Assembly: GCA_021018815.1 (NCBI GenBank)
Contig: JAITYX010000021.1
Span: forward strand, 4,369,001-4,433,000
Length of the DNA: 64,000 nucleotides
Direction: 5' to 3'
Source of the DNA: Talinum fruticosum
Taxonomy: Eukaryota; Streptophyta; Magnoliopsida; Caryophyllales; Talinaceae
Shown piece by piece: positions 1 to 12,331 of this stretch. The first letter of the stretch is position 1; each line of letters starts with the position of its first letter. Below the pieces are notes generated by a model, which saw nothing but the letters and a program-made list of their open reading frames with translations, was not told the origin of the DNA and did not search any database. A program made the translations under genes and the position numbers.

Positions 1-295
1 CAATTGCTTGCAGCAGCCTATTTACCTGACTTTGAATAATTGAGTGTATGTTTGTGTGTGTGCGCACACACCCATATATAACTATATAAGGTGCAATTAT
101 TTGAATTTTTTGATAGTTTTGGTGCTATATTCAGCTAATGTCCGCGCAATGGATGTTTGTTTTGATTTGTGTTTTATATGCCTTTCCCCTAGTCCCAAAA
201 CAATGGAAATGTGGAAAAGAACAAGCTACGGGTATTTGGTGAGAGGAAAATTCCCCTTTTGTAGCCTGACTAAATACTTGGTGCTTCCACTGCAG

Positions 296-1422
296 TTTGC
301 ACGCCCTGTGGCCAACTTTACTGAAGACTTCGATTTTGAGGCGATGAATGAGAAGTTCAAGAAGGATGAGGTATGGGGTCATCTGGGTAAAAGTAAGGCC
401 AGGTTTGATGATGGCCTAGATTTACAAGATGATGAAGAAATTGATATCCCAAAAGTTGATGTGAAGGTATGATGGCAGTTTTTTTGGACGTTGTTATGTT
501 GCTTTTCAGCTTATTTCATCTTTTGATACCTTGTGCAACTTGTGTGATGGCAGCCTGTTTACAAGAAGGATGACTTTTTTGATTCCTTGTCCTGCAATGC
601 TCTCGATCAAGAATCTCGTAATGGAAGGCCTCGATTTTCTGAACAAAGGAGGCTGGATACTGAGGTACAGACATGACCTTGCTTTATTGATAATTGAATG
701 AATTTTATCCTAACTTCACCGTCCCATTTTATGAACCCTGAAAGAAATTGGTTACGGGTGGCTGCTAATGTTTATATGAAATGTAAAGGCATCCTGTTTT
801 TCTGCTGCCACTTCACGTTCAAATCACAACTGTCCTCGTTTATATATGCCCTCCATACCAAAATCACAAGTCTGTGTTCTCCACATTTGGATTACTTGTA
901 AGGGTCATTATGAACCATGATTCCTATGTGTTAGGAGACTTTGGGTTTGATATGTGATGTGAAACACTAGCAATAGGAGAATGTCTTGTGATGTGAAACA
1001 CTAGTAATAGGAGAATGTGGTGTGATGTGAAACACTAGTAATAGGAGAATGTGGTGTTAGGAGACTCTGGCACAAAAAGAAAAAGGATTCTAGTGATGTG
1101 ATGCAACTCTATGCTTTTGATAAGAGTGCCCAGTGAGTCTAATGGAGGAACTCATGCTACACTGGAATGAAATATGGGGTGCCTTCTACTTAGCAGCTTG
1201 TGAAGGATCTTAATGGTGCTATGATGCAGTTAATAATTTGAGTTATATTGCTGAATTCATTTTTTGTCGATGATTGATGCAGACATTTGGTGATTTCCCA
1301 AGGAATCGGGATATCGAGGCCGTGGACCTGGTCGTGGTGGTCGGTCACGTGGTGGTTATTATGGAAGAGGCTATGGCTATGTTGGAAGGGGGCAAGGGCA
1401 TAACATGTACCGTCCCATCTAG
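296..1422 (+). CDS. DCP5: DCP5 / LSM14-like decapping protein, C-terminal half, frameshifted at the tail
   Basis: Plant DCP5 (RAP55/LSM14 family) acts in cytoplasmic P-bodies in translational repression and mRNA decapping. Three exons are visible: 296-466, 554-664 and 1283-1422, all phase 0 with GT-AG borders; the N-terminal LSm exons lie left of the window and 1-295 reads as intron. Exon 296-466 carries the FDF domain ([20 protein letters not shown]). Exon 554-664 carries the FFD box (KKDDFFDSL). The TFG box spans the last junction (RRLDTE/TFGDF). After TFGDFPRNR the open frame loses the expected RGG tail and runs as unrelated residues to a TAA at 1451-1453. Reading one base over gives [20 protein letters not shown] and a stop TAG at 1420-1422. 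One extra G in the run at 1299-1301 repairs it. Family identity is firm; whether the break is real is not. Confidence 0.9.
953..1054 (+). repeat. 34-bp tandem repeat, three copies, in a DCP5 intron
   Basis: Units at 953-986, 987-1020 and 1021-1054 begin TGTGATGTGAAACACTAG; copies two and three are identical and copy one differs at three bases. The array is bracketed by a shared flank, GTGTTAGGAGACT, near 929 and again near 1053, so the array lies inside a larger duplicated context. Confidence 0.9.
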
Positions 1423-1453
1423 TCCACACCTGCAATTATTCCAAGTGAGATAA

Positions 1454-2931
1454 GGCTAGGCGTGCGGGGTGCCTTGTAGCCTTGGTGTTTGATACTTGTA
1501 CGCACTCCAAGAGCAACATTTTATTGTCTGGCAACTCTTATGTAGGTTAGTTTTTAGTAACTCTTAACTCAGATTGGGAATGGCTCCTAGTGACAAACCA
1601 TTGCTTGTCCGTCCAATCAGGTGGCACTGGAAGTGAGAAAGGCTCTGGACTTTGGAACTCCGATGATATATCAGTATTATCATTAGCTGGATAGAATAAC
1701 GAGCTGACTATTAACTAAGAGGGTTGATATGGGCACTGTTGAGATTGCCATATCAGTTGCCCTAATTGTGCACATTCCTTTGTATTCTCAGTTCATTTTC
1801 GAGTGTAGTTAGTTATATGTAGCTCCTGCAAAGGTTGGTGGGCGGGATATGACAGCGTCTTTGTAGTTAAGAATAAGCTAGTCCTGGTGGGTGCTATGAT
1901 AAATCCCTGTTATGCAATTCGAGAAAGAACATATGCTTGTTTGTAGTGGTTGGTCTAAGATGTTCTTCCTTGTATTTCAGAGGCAGATGTTAATCAAGAT
2001 TGTCACTTCATTTTGTTTGTAAGGTACATCTTGTGTTTTCCGGGCCTACTTTTGGTTATAATTTTTGAGCATTTTGTGTATCCACTCTCATGAGTCGATA
2101 TTTGAGCTGTCTGGATTGATCTTTGGTCGTTTCACCTTTTTCATCACTAAGGAAAAGGGGAGTCAAAAACAGCTTGATGGTACATGGAGTCGTTGCAAAT
2201 ATGCAATGCTCATTTTCTTAAAGGGCCTATTTGTTTTAACGTTTGATAGCATTATCGCTCCTAATATGTTTCTCTTTACGGTTGCTTAATGTTCCTTTAG
2301 ATAGATATAATTTTTTTTATTAATGTTAAAAAGAGTAGATCCTATAAAAAAAGTAAATTCATAGAAAGTTTTTTAAATAACAGATCCTTGTTGGTATCAA
2401 TTATTATTTTGCTATGTCATAAAGCCACTTCATATTTTTTGCTCGTTAATTAAAATAAAATAAATTATTTAAAATAATTTTCACAAAACGAATATCGACG
2501 TGGACGCAGTGAAGAGCACCTATGAATATTTATGTAAACAACGTTACTTTTGTAACTATTTCTATTTGTAAAAAAATTAATTTTTAAAAATCTATATTAA
2601 TTTTTTTAAAAAATACATAAATAATTTTAAAAATACGAATATTATAATTTATAGTGTAGGTATTATTTAGCATAAATTGATCTGTATTTTGGATTATTTT
2701 GGAGAAGAGTGTGTTGGTGCAATTTCTGTAGAAGTCAAACTAAAAGTTGATGGCGAGTATAAGACACCAGAAGTCTGGTTTTGAACATGCAAAACCTGGT
2801 TCTACCCCATTTCGTTTCTCATCGCAACTTCTCAGTCACTTTAATTCGATAACGTTAAGGGGCAATCTAATTTCTTCCCAGCTCAACCTCAATCAAATTC
2901 CCCTCAAAAGCCCTAGTTTTCCGATTCGAAA
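1454..2931. other. DCP5 3' UTR and intergenic DNA up to the cytochrome b561 gene
   Basis: No open frame resembling a protein. The first several hundred bases have the T-rich, moderate composition of a long plant 3' UTR. From about 2290 the sequence turns strongly AT-rich, as expected of spacer. The last 200 bases before 2932 are the likely promoter and leader of the next gene, ending in the CCCTAG-containing stretch just before its ATG. Confidence 0.5.
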
Positions 2932-5707
2932 ATGGAGGTTCCGCCAGTTGAATTTCCGTTACTTATGATGATCAGGTTGGTGGGATTCACAATCGCTGCT
3001 CTCCTCTTCGGTTTGACTTTTCATTACAGAGGCGGCATCGGGCTCTCTGATAACAAACTCCTTTTCAATGTAACCTCTCTCTCTCCCCCTCCCTCATTGT
3101 GTAATCCATTTTAATTGGACTGATTGACTGCGTTATGAGTTGGGTATTCAGAATTTTGTGGTGTAAATCTGCTTTTGTGAATTGGGTATGTAGGCTTTTT
3201 GTGGAATCATTGATGGATCAGCATTTGTTCTGTCTGGCCTGGTTGGCTGGATGATTGTTTCCTTCAACGTTTGCATTTGTCTGATGAAGGAAAAATGATA
3301 ATATTTTGGGTGAATTTCTTTAGATTATGATTTATGCACAGTTTCTTTAGTTTACTGACATGATAGCTATTTCTCCAGGTTAGATTAGAAATGCAACGAT
3401 GAAATAGTTAATTTAACTGTTCTGGCAAAATTATGATGGCATTGTTTATGACTATGTGCTTTACCATAGCCTTATTGAAATGGTAAGATCTAGGATTGCC
3501 TCAATGGTAGAGATCTCGGATTGTCCTCAATGGTTGGGGTAGCTAAGAATTTGATTGCATCGAATGAGATTCAAAAGGATATTGATGCATTTGCGATTTG
3601 TTAATCTTGGTTTCTTGATGTTCACAGTGAAAGTGCAATATTCACCTCCCTATCAGTTCATTTTATTCGCAACTGATTACATATCTGGCCCATTCGAATG
3701 ACATTTTGGAACTTTGAGAAGATTCAGAGAGTTTACCCTAGGGTGGTCTGATTGGGCTGCTTATGTTGTACTTGACCCAAATGTGACTTCTCTTAGAGGA
3801 GTAAGGGAGGAGGAATGTTGTCCACAAGACTATTGGGTAAATGAGACAATGTTAATTGGATAAATATGTATCTCCCACCCCTCTGGGCATGCACAGAAAG
3901 TTTCTATAGCTAGGAATCTTTGCTGTAGAGTGGAAGAATACCAATGCATCACTGGAGTTTAATGATGTATTGCATATTTGGGAATTTCTGTTTTCATTGG
4001 GGTTAACTGCTAGTTTCTCCTCCAACTTGCAGGTTCATCCTCTTTTGTCGGTCATTAGCCTCATACTCCTAAATGGAGAAGGTAACAGTATCTCACATTT
4101 ACTTTCCAGCATTTATTTGTTGTTATACTTGTATGTGTGAAATCTTAGATCTTATTTTGTCATCTCATGCTAAAACAAGTGCAACGAAATGTATGTAACG
4201 AAATTTTAAAGTGATGACTGTGCTTGTAGTTGCAGAGGGATCAGTTTTACATGAAAAGGATTTTCTTACCTCTCCTTTCTTAACAAGATAAACCATTTGA
4301 TATTTTTGTCTTCCATTGAAATGCTGTTGCTTTGAACATCTGGTTGAAGATTCCTGCTGAAGAAGGTGACTACATGTGACTTAGACTCTGATTTGAATGT
4401 GTGCATTCTAGCCATGATAACAATGTATCTGGATCTAATTTCTTCTCAACACCATGAGAACCTAATTTATGTCAGATGTTACCATGTATTAGCTTGAACT
4501 GCTATTCTTTGTTGCCTTCTTGCTGTCTTTTGTACATGTGGAATTACTGTTTTTTGTATGACGGGAAACTGGAAGTTGGTGTACCCTATCTCATATGAGC
4601 TAAATTTATGTCTTTCCTAACATCCGAAATGTGGTAATTTATGCAGCCATGTTAGCATACAAAACCCTGGGTGGAACCAAAAACTTCAAAAAGTTGGTTC
4701 ACTTGAGTTTGCAGTTCCTCAATTTATGCTTGGCTTTGATTGGTTTTTGGGCTGTTCTGAAGGTCCATCTTGACAAGGGCAGTGACAACTTCTACAGCTT
4801 GCATTCATGGCTTGGTCTTGCTAGCCTCATCCTCTTTGGCATCCAGGTCTTAAAATTGTTCTTATCCCACTCATTGTCCCCTTATATCAAATCTATAGAT
4901 GTGCTTTCTTTGTTGTGATCTCTTGTTTCTTTTCATTTCCTTTCTTTTAAATGTGGAAACACTAATTAATATATGGGTCTGAAATCCAGAAAACTTAGGG
5001 CAAATGTTGATTAAAGAAGATTATGTAAGTTCATAATATGGATAAATCCAGATTCTGGGTAAATTAGCCGAAGAGAACATCCTCTCAACCGCCATGGAAA
5101 AGTATTCTTTACTCTAAACAACAATGAAAAAATTATGTCCACTTTTGGTACAGCTGAAATAGCCAATTTTAGATAATTTTTTCAGCTTTTCGAAAGGCCT
5201 TCCTAAACTATCCTCTGCATTCTTTCTATGGAGTAGTAGGTAGTCAATGTTTTCTAGTATAGGCTTTAGTGGAACTGGCCTCTCTACAATTCAGTGGTAA
5301 GGCTGTTACATCTGACAATCCATAACCCGCCTAGGCAGGACAATTTGGGTGTGGTTTGAATTTAGATTGATAAGCGCCGATGAAAAGATAAGAATCTAAA
5401 TCCTTTTTGGCTGGTGCAGTGGGGTGCTGGTTTTACAACATTCTGGTATCCCGGTGGCTCAAAGAGCAGCAGAGAGTCCTTGCTTCCATGGCATGTTTTC
5501 TTTGGATTCTATATATACGCAATCTCCATTGCTGCCACTGTTACCGGCATTCTAAAGAGAGCAACATCCCTCCAAACTAAGCATGTGATATCGCGTTATT
5601 CCTCCGAGGCTCTAATGCTGAACACCATGGGTGTCTTGATAATGGCTCTTGGTGGTCTTGTTATTCTTGCTCTTGTTGTCCGGAAAGGCGGAAATACCAG
5701 AGTGTGA
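2932..5707 (+). CDS. cytochrome b561 (transmembrane ascorbate ferrireductase family)
   Basis: Four exons, 2932-3069, 4033-4081, 4647-4846 and 5420-5707, encode 224 residues, normal for plant cytochrome b561. The family moves electrons from cytosolic ascorbate across the tonoplast or another endomembrane through two b hemes. Evidence is the hydrophobic core with about six membrane segments and four candidate heme histidines: H48 (in VHPLL), H81 (KKLVHL), H115 (SLHSWLGL) and H154 (PWHVFFGF). The ascorbate-side motif MLAYK sits at 64-68, and the conserved WYPGG follows at 138-142. All introns are GT-AG; exon 2 is only 49 bp. The frame is intact throughout. It most resembles the Arabidopsis At1g26100 type, from memory. 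The ATG gives a short soluble start (MEVPPVEFP) before the first helix, as in the family. Confidence 0.93.
5265..5405 (+). mobile_element. possible tRNA-derived SINE fragment in cytochrome b561 intron 3
   Basis: A pol III A-box-like stretch (TTCAGTGGTAAGGC near 5290) is followed about 65 bp later by a B-box-like GGTTTGAATTTAG. The spacing and order fit a tRNA-like SINE head. No poly(A) or target duplication was recognised, so this is tentative. Confidence 0.3.
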
Positions 5708-6705
5708 GATTCCCTGAATCACACTGTGAGCTTGTGTATGTAATGTCCTTGCAAAAACAAAGGGGGCCTCCATTGTCTAACAGCAGCATACAAACACAGA
5801 ATGACAGAAATTTTTAGATTGCTTACATTTTTTTGACCTTATTGTTTTATGAATTACAGTGTAGGACTGTTATCAGTTGTTGATTCACTTAGCTTTGAGA
5901 CAGTTGGAAAAAGCTACAGTTTTGTCAATATGTAGATTCTTGATTTTTTCTGGGGTCCAAGATGATGTCTCTAAACCTAACAAATACCCTTGATATCAGT
6001 CTTCCTCAGATTGAGTTGTTTTATGAGGGTTCAGTAGATAAAGACAATTATAAAGAATCTTTCATTGTTTTACTTTTACAAAAGGTGAAGCTTTTATACA
6101 GTATAAATACAGGGTAAATATTACCCTGGGCCTCAAGCAGAACTTAATGATTCAGACATTAAAAGCGAGCTATCAACATATACATTTAGATAAATTATTT
6201 CTCTTGATGTTTTTGATGGAACATTTGATGATTCCGTTAATAAATCATTAAAGGGGTTGTTTTCTCGACATTATAAACTAGTCATAACTAATCAACCGTA
6301 AAGAGTGGAAAGGATTCGTTGATAAATTAAATTTTTTTGTGTATTTATGTTTCTCGTTTGAATTCCATATAGCTTTGTCCATATCAATTAAAACCTTAAT
6401 TTTTTTTTTCCCATAACTATTGGGTGTGTAAGACATTTCTCCCTAAATGTTACGTCAACCATTTATTAATAACAGTTTAAAGAAGTATAAATAATGATAA
6501 GAGTAGAACGATAATTAGGAAAAGATTGCACATAATCTAGCATTTGTGAAACGAACCAGCCTTAAAATAGTTTTATAATAAAAATCATCAATAAATAATG
6601 AATAGACAAAATTCAAGAGGCCTAAGAACCTAAGAATTGAAAAACCTCGATTATTGGCTTAAGAAGAGATCACAATCCGTGTCATCAGCTCATATTCGAT
6701 ATTCA
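5708..6705. other. cytochrome b561 3' UTR and spacer before histone H4
   Basis: No coding signal. The first 400 bases are probable 3' UTR; from about 6200 the DNA is AT-rich spacer. The histone promoter begins near 6670. Confidence 0.5.
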
Positions 6706-6853
6706 CCGTGGATTTTCCGTAAATCCACGGCCAAGAAACGAAGAAGCTCTTCGACACGGATAGCTCAAGATTTCCACTTTCAAACAAATTGCCGCTTAAA
6801 CTCCCGCTCCAAAATTCACGAAGTTTTCCCATTAAAGCCACCACCTCTATAAA
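6674..6853 (+). promoter_or_regulatory. histone H4 promoter: octamer-like cluster, inverted repeat and TATA box
   Basis: TATAAA lies at 6848-6853, about 110 bp before the H4 start codon. Upstream are four degenerate relatives of the plant histone octamer CGCGGATC: AATCCGTG near 6675, CGTGGATT near 6707, AATCCACG near 6722 and CACGGATA near 6755. The middle two are the arms of a perfect inverted repeat: CCGTGGATTT (6706-6715), a 5-base spacer, and AAATCCACGG (6721-6730). The octamer drives S-phase expression in plant histone genes; assigning that role to these imperfect copies is inference. Confidence 0.5.
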
Positions 6854-6925
6854 GCCACCCACCTCAACTTCCCCACATTCCATCAAATCAAACCCACTCC
6901 TATTCAATCAAATTCTCTCTCCTAA

Positions 6926-7273
<348 letters not shown>

Positions 7274-9656
7274 GGGTTTTTCTGGGTTTCGGTGGGGGTT
7301 TTCTGGGTTGTTGGTTTATGTAAATCTTTATGGTGTTAGCTATGATGGTGTTCTGGGTTTTAGTTCTTCATTTTTCTGTAATCGGTTATCAGTCAGTGAA
7401 TACAACCTTTGTTTAGTTTCAATGGCAATGTTCTCTCTACATCTTTTTTCCTCTTTCTCGTCATTTACTTTTGATGGGTTTCTCATTCCAATGTTGACTG
7501 TGGATCTGGTGGTGCAGATCTGACTAATATTAGGATCTAATAATTGCACACCAAGTATTTGTGAAATTGTCCCTGAGAATACATGACGGGCAATAATTAG
7601 TCTCGCACGTTATCTGGGCAGAAGGAATCGCCATGGATCAATCAAAAAGAAAACGGTTGCAGATTTGGCTAAGTATTGGTTGCTGCAATCAATCAATGGA
7701 GTAATGGCTCCTCCTCCCATCTATATGGTTTTCGGATATTAATTGAACACTGGATCAATGAATTTTTCATCTTTATTTCAAACTAACCCCAATTGTTCGT
7801 TATTTTCCTTTAAGTTGGTTCACGATTTGTCGTATGTGTTCAATGGCTGGCAAAAAATCCAGAGTGAAAGAATGTGTTTCTGCACACCACGTGTTTGTAT
7901 GTTACAAAAACAACAATTCCGTGCTTAAGACAACCAATTTGTTCAAAAAGTGACCAAACTTTTAATCGAGTCCAAGTTATCTAAATTTATGATTATTATT
8001 GTTTTTACTTAATTAGTTAAACGACATATATAACACTAAAGTTCACAAAAAATCAGTCTTAAATATATAAAAATATATATTTTTTTCAAGCCAAATCCAA
8101 TAAAACGAAGTTAGTGCGCTTTGGATAGTAATTGGCCAATAAAGGCTCTTATACTAATTTTGCATCCTGTTGGCTCAAAAAAAAAAAAAAAAACAATAGA
8201 TGGATTGAGAAGATATGATCATATGCTAACTGAAATTGGGTCTGAGTAAAAAAAAAAAAAATCAAATTCTCGATGATCTGTTATGACTTGTTGGGCAATT
8301 AGTCCATCTTGAACTAATAACAGTAGTATTAGTATTCTTCATTTAGGCCCAATTGTACTATGTGAGACCCCTCCCCACCCCCACCCCCACCCCCCGCCCA
8401 AAAAAAAAAAAACAAAGAGAGAAGAAATTATTGGTAATTTTATTGTGAATTGTTTTACTTAAAAGGTTTGATCTAAGAGATCATTTCCCTATTTGTTACT
8501 AGCTCTCAACTTCATGTTTATTTAACTTGCTTTTTAGTATAAGTCATATATGAAATGATATCATTCAAAACAAATTATATCTTGGATCTCGACCGACTAT
8601 CAAACTCGACGCTTTCTTGAACAACATTGGAAACACTTTCTATTTACATAGTTTTTACATATAAGATTATAAAAGTACTACACAATGTGAGTCATTGTTA
8701 CAACAACGTTACCCTTTTTTTTTGTCGAAAATTTAAACTTGTATTTTCCTCCTTATTGGGATAAGATTGTTACCATTTCACCGACAATTTGTTGGATTAT
8801 TAAGTACTGTACTTAACATCAATGACATTTAATTAGTTACTCTAATGAAATTGAAGAACTACCACGGAGTAAACATGTGTTTGTGTTTCTATTAATATTT
8901 GATGCTTAAGAAACTGTTCAAACGATATGAAACCTAATATTTTTTTTTATTTTAAAGTACTATTTCATATTTTTGATTAATCTATCTATTCATTCATATC
9001 CTAAAAGTCTCGTTATCAAGTGGGATGTTGGGGGAGGAGGGATCTCATCTAGCAGCCTTACTCTTATATTTTACTCCACAGAAAAGTTGGTTTCGATAGA
9101 TCTTAATATTTCATATTTTTTATTCATCCAAGCTTATTAAAAAATATTGCAAAGTCGTCCTTTTGAGTTATCCATTATTTTTAGAAAATTAATATTATAT
9201 ATATCGATTATTACAACTAGTAAGGTTTCTTAAAGCGAATTGTTACCATTGATCGAATAAGTGTTTCAAACCTTATGTGCATAAGTTTATATGCCTCGTT
9301 TACAGAAAGTAAAAACCCTAATCACCTATATTTACCATATTATTAAGAAACAACGATTAATGAACATACATATGCACATCACACTCCGTGAGTCACTTTT
9401 TTAGATTTTGTTTTATTTTGACAATAAGTTATTACAATTAATTACAACAAATCTAACAAGAATTTTTGACAGCATATCTAGCTATCTAGCTCTCACCCTC
9501 TACGCTTTAAATGAGACTTGTAGATGTAATTTCATATGCATATTAATATAGCTAAGAACAGACACTTTTTCGACCTACATAACTATTTTGTATTATAGAA
9601 TATATGAAATTATTCACGTACTATTAGGTACGTACATGAAATGAAATTATAGTATA
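7274..9656. other. H4 3' region and AT-rich spacer
   Basis: No credible gene. 7274 to about 7540 is likely H4 3' UTR. The rest is AT-rich with homopolymers: A tracts near 8177 and 8249, and a C-rich block (repeats of CCCCCA) at about 8370-8400 that runs directly into an A tract at about 8400-8412. That C-rich/A-tract pair could be the tail of a short retroposon, but nothing diagnostic precedes it. Confidence 0.4.
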
Positions 9657-9937
9657 TTGGGATCAACTGACATACATGACAGTAGTATGAATATTCAATT
9701 GATTTCTCTCCAGCCAATTTTCAGGAAAATTAGATATGCTCCAGATATTTACTACTTTTTTAAAATTTCTTCATTCGTACACCCTTCACCTCATGACCTT
9801 ACCCCTCCATTCCTAACTTTACTTTCTCTGATTCTCTCCCCTCCATTTAATCTGCGGCTCAGCTCCAATCCTAACAGTGACACTCCACTTCTCTCCTTTC
9901 TTCCCATTTCCATTCTCTCTCCCTCTCTCTGTCTGGA

Positions 9938-10782
9938 ATGGCTACAGAGTTTGCTACAGCAACAATTTGTTCATGTAAAACTGGTAATTATAATTCCATT
10001 TCACCTTTGAATTCTCCCTCTCCTAGATTTTTCATTTATTTATTCATGATTGATATGGTAACAGTTTACTGTTGATTAGTATGCTGATTTTTTTTTTTTT
10101 GGGGGGTGTTCAAGCTATGTACAGTTAATTAGTGGAATATGATGGCTCTATAATGTAAGGTTACTGTTGATAAGTACTGTAATATTCCCCATTTGGTGAA
10201 TGCTGGAAAAAAACTGTTGAAATTGATGCAGAAAAGAGCATGAGTATATATAGTTTCTGTTGTTTGTTGTGGGTTCCTGATGGATAGTTTTTGTTGGGAT
10301 TAATTGTCTGTGACTCGAAATCCATAATTCATAACTCATTCTGGAATTTGGCTGAATGTAAAGGCACCCTTTGAAGTTCAAAAATAGATAAATAAATTAC
10401 ACTGTATCCACTGTGGACCTCTTTCCTACATGTATATAGAACAACTTCTTACAGCACAGGACACAGCTGCATATACAGGATTTGTAAAGCAATATTTTTA
10501 TTCGGGCTGTTGGATATAAAATCTATTCATGTCCTTTCAACCGTCTACGTAAACTTTTGGATGAGATGGTTCCTGAACACAAGTTTTAGTTTAGTCCCTT
10601 GATCACCAAAGACAAGTCGATCTTGAATATGAAAGCCTACGATAGAGCTTTCAGACTTTGATATGTTGTTTTCTGGGTGTGTAGATACATCATTCATATG
10701 ACTTTGAGGTGATGGAAGCGGAGTATGAATCCAGATATCTGAGAATGAGGAGTACTATGTTTGAACATAGTGGTATATAAAC
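9938..10782 (+). other. possible small spliced gene or gene fragment, unresolved
   Basis: A pyrimidine-rich stretch typical of a plant leader (CTCTCTCCCTCTCTCTGTC) precedes an ATG at 9938, which opens MATEFATATICSCKT and runs to a good donor (CTG/GTAATT, exon end about 9983). About 700 bp on, after an acceptor (GTGTGTAG), an open stretch reads HSYDFEVMEAEYESRYLRMR and ends SGI-stop at about 10782; its composition looks coding. The phases do not join directly, so either an intermediate exon is missed, a base is missing, or both pieces are relics. I do not recognise the product. Confidence 0.25.
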
Positions 10783-11904
10783 TGGTATTCAATCATGAAA
10801 GCTTTAATTTGGGTAAGTTTGCATCACTTCTTGAACTTTGAATCTGAACTTAATTCAGAAAATGAGTCTGTCTGACCCAAGCCTTTAGCCCTGGTTCTAG
10901 CCCTAGCCATTGCACTTTGAATTGCTTGGTTTTACATCTGTTATAACCTATTGCGTTTCATTTTTTCCCCCAACAAAAATGGAGGAAATGTTAGTCGTAA
11001 ACGATTAACCGATCTGACTAGTCCTTCCGGTTCGGTTATGATTTTGAATAAAAAATTATTTACTTAATAAAATTGTGGAACATATTCACTTAATAAAATT
11101 TAAATTAGAAAAAAAGGCAATACTAGATTCATCGTTGTTTGATTCTTTCTCAATCTCCCTAAAACAATGAACTAAGACACTATTGGGTGATCTAAACATA
11201 TAGGAAAACTATATTTCCACCCTAAAAAGTACACTAATATATTGTGATTGGTCGATAACCCTTTATTTTTATAATGATATCTTTTATCTAACTACGCCAT
11301 GTCATGTAAATATACATATAACCCGTTATCCGGTGAACATTTTCAAAAAAGAAATAAAAATAATGGAAGTCTTAAGATAAAATCTCTTTGTCTTTATTTG
11401 AATTAAAAATTAATGTATTACATACTAGCTGTATGAAATCATCTTCCTTTTAGTAGTACTATAAAGTTATTGTACTTATAAATTATATATTGTCATTAAA
11501 TTATGTGAAAAATTCCTTATATTTACAAAAGTATAAGTATGATTTTAGGCCTGAACACATTTTTTTTTCTTGACTTAAAATCCCTATCACCGCCTCAAAA
11601 CCTAAAAAAAAAAAAAAAAAAAAAGGTGCCAAAGCTAACTTTTCTCGTCTTTCTCCTTCCAGCTAGACCTATAAAGTAGATACACTCCACAGGGGGTCTA
11701 ATAATTAGTAACTCTTTCACCCTGCATTTCTACAATAATATACTAGTTAATTATGAGAGACTGTACAAATTTAATTGGTCGGTTTCTTCGATCTTGTCTA
11801 CATTGATCTTGTGCCTTCTTTACCTCAAGGAAGCTAAGTAATCTGCATTTAGTGCAATTGAAAATTTCCGGTTTCATTTGTATATACACACACACGTATA
11901 CAAT
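10783..11904. other. AT-rich spacer without recognised gene
   Basis: No open frame of note. It contains a 20-base A tract near 11605 and otherwise unstructured AT-rich sequence. Confidence 0.4.
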
Positions 11905-12016
11905 CGATATGTTATAGATAGACGGACAGATAGATAGATAGATGTATTGTGCTTGAATAACGATATGTTATAGATAGACGGACAGATAGATAGATAGATG
12001 TATTGTGCTTGAATAA
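11905..12016 (+). repeat. 56-bp perfect tandem duplication containing GATA microsatellite
   Basis: Units 11905-11960 and 11961-12016 are identical, each starting CGATATGTTATAGATAGACG, carrying a short (GATA)n run and ending in CTTGAATAA. The identity indicates a recent event, or an assembly duplication. Confidence 0.9.
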
Positions 12017-12331
12017 GTGATGTCCTAGTACACTGATATGTGCTGATCTAGGACTATTGAACTTCAAAGCTTTTGCATATAGCAACTACAAGTGAGCAAC
12101 TGAAGCCAGGATGAGAAACTTATAGGGCTACAAAGAAACAACAATACACAATATATATATATATATGTACATCATAATTGTGAGAGATTCAATGAGACTC
12201 GTGCATAATCATGATGATCAACTTCCTAAAATGTTAATGCATGATATGATTTATGCAAGATTATTTTATACTCGAATTTCATCTTAAATCTACTTCCAAC
12301 AAAGAACACATTCTGAATTCAAATCGAAGGC

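Noticed and set aside
953..1054. Regularly spaced repeats considered as a CRISPR-like array
   Set aside because: Plant nuclear DNA; units are contiguous with no spacers, so a simple minisatellite.
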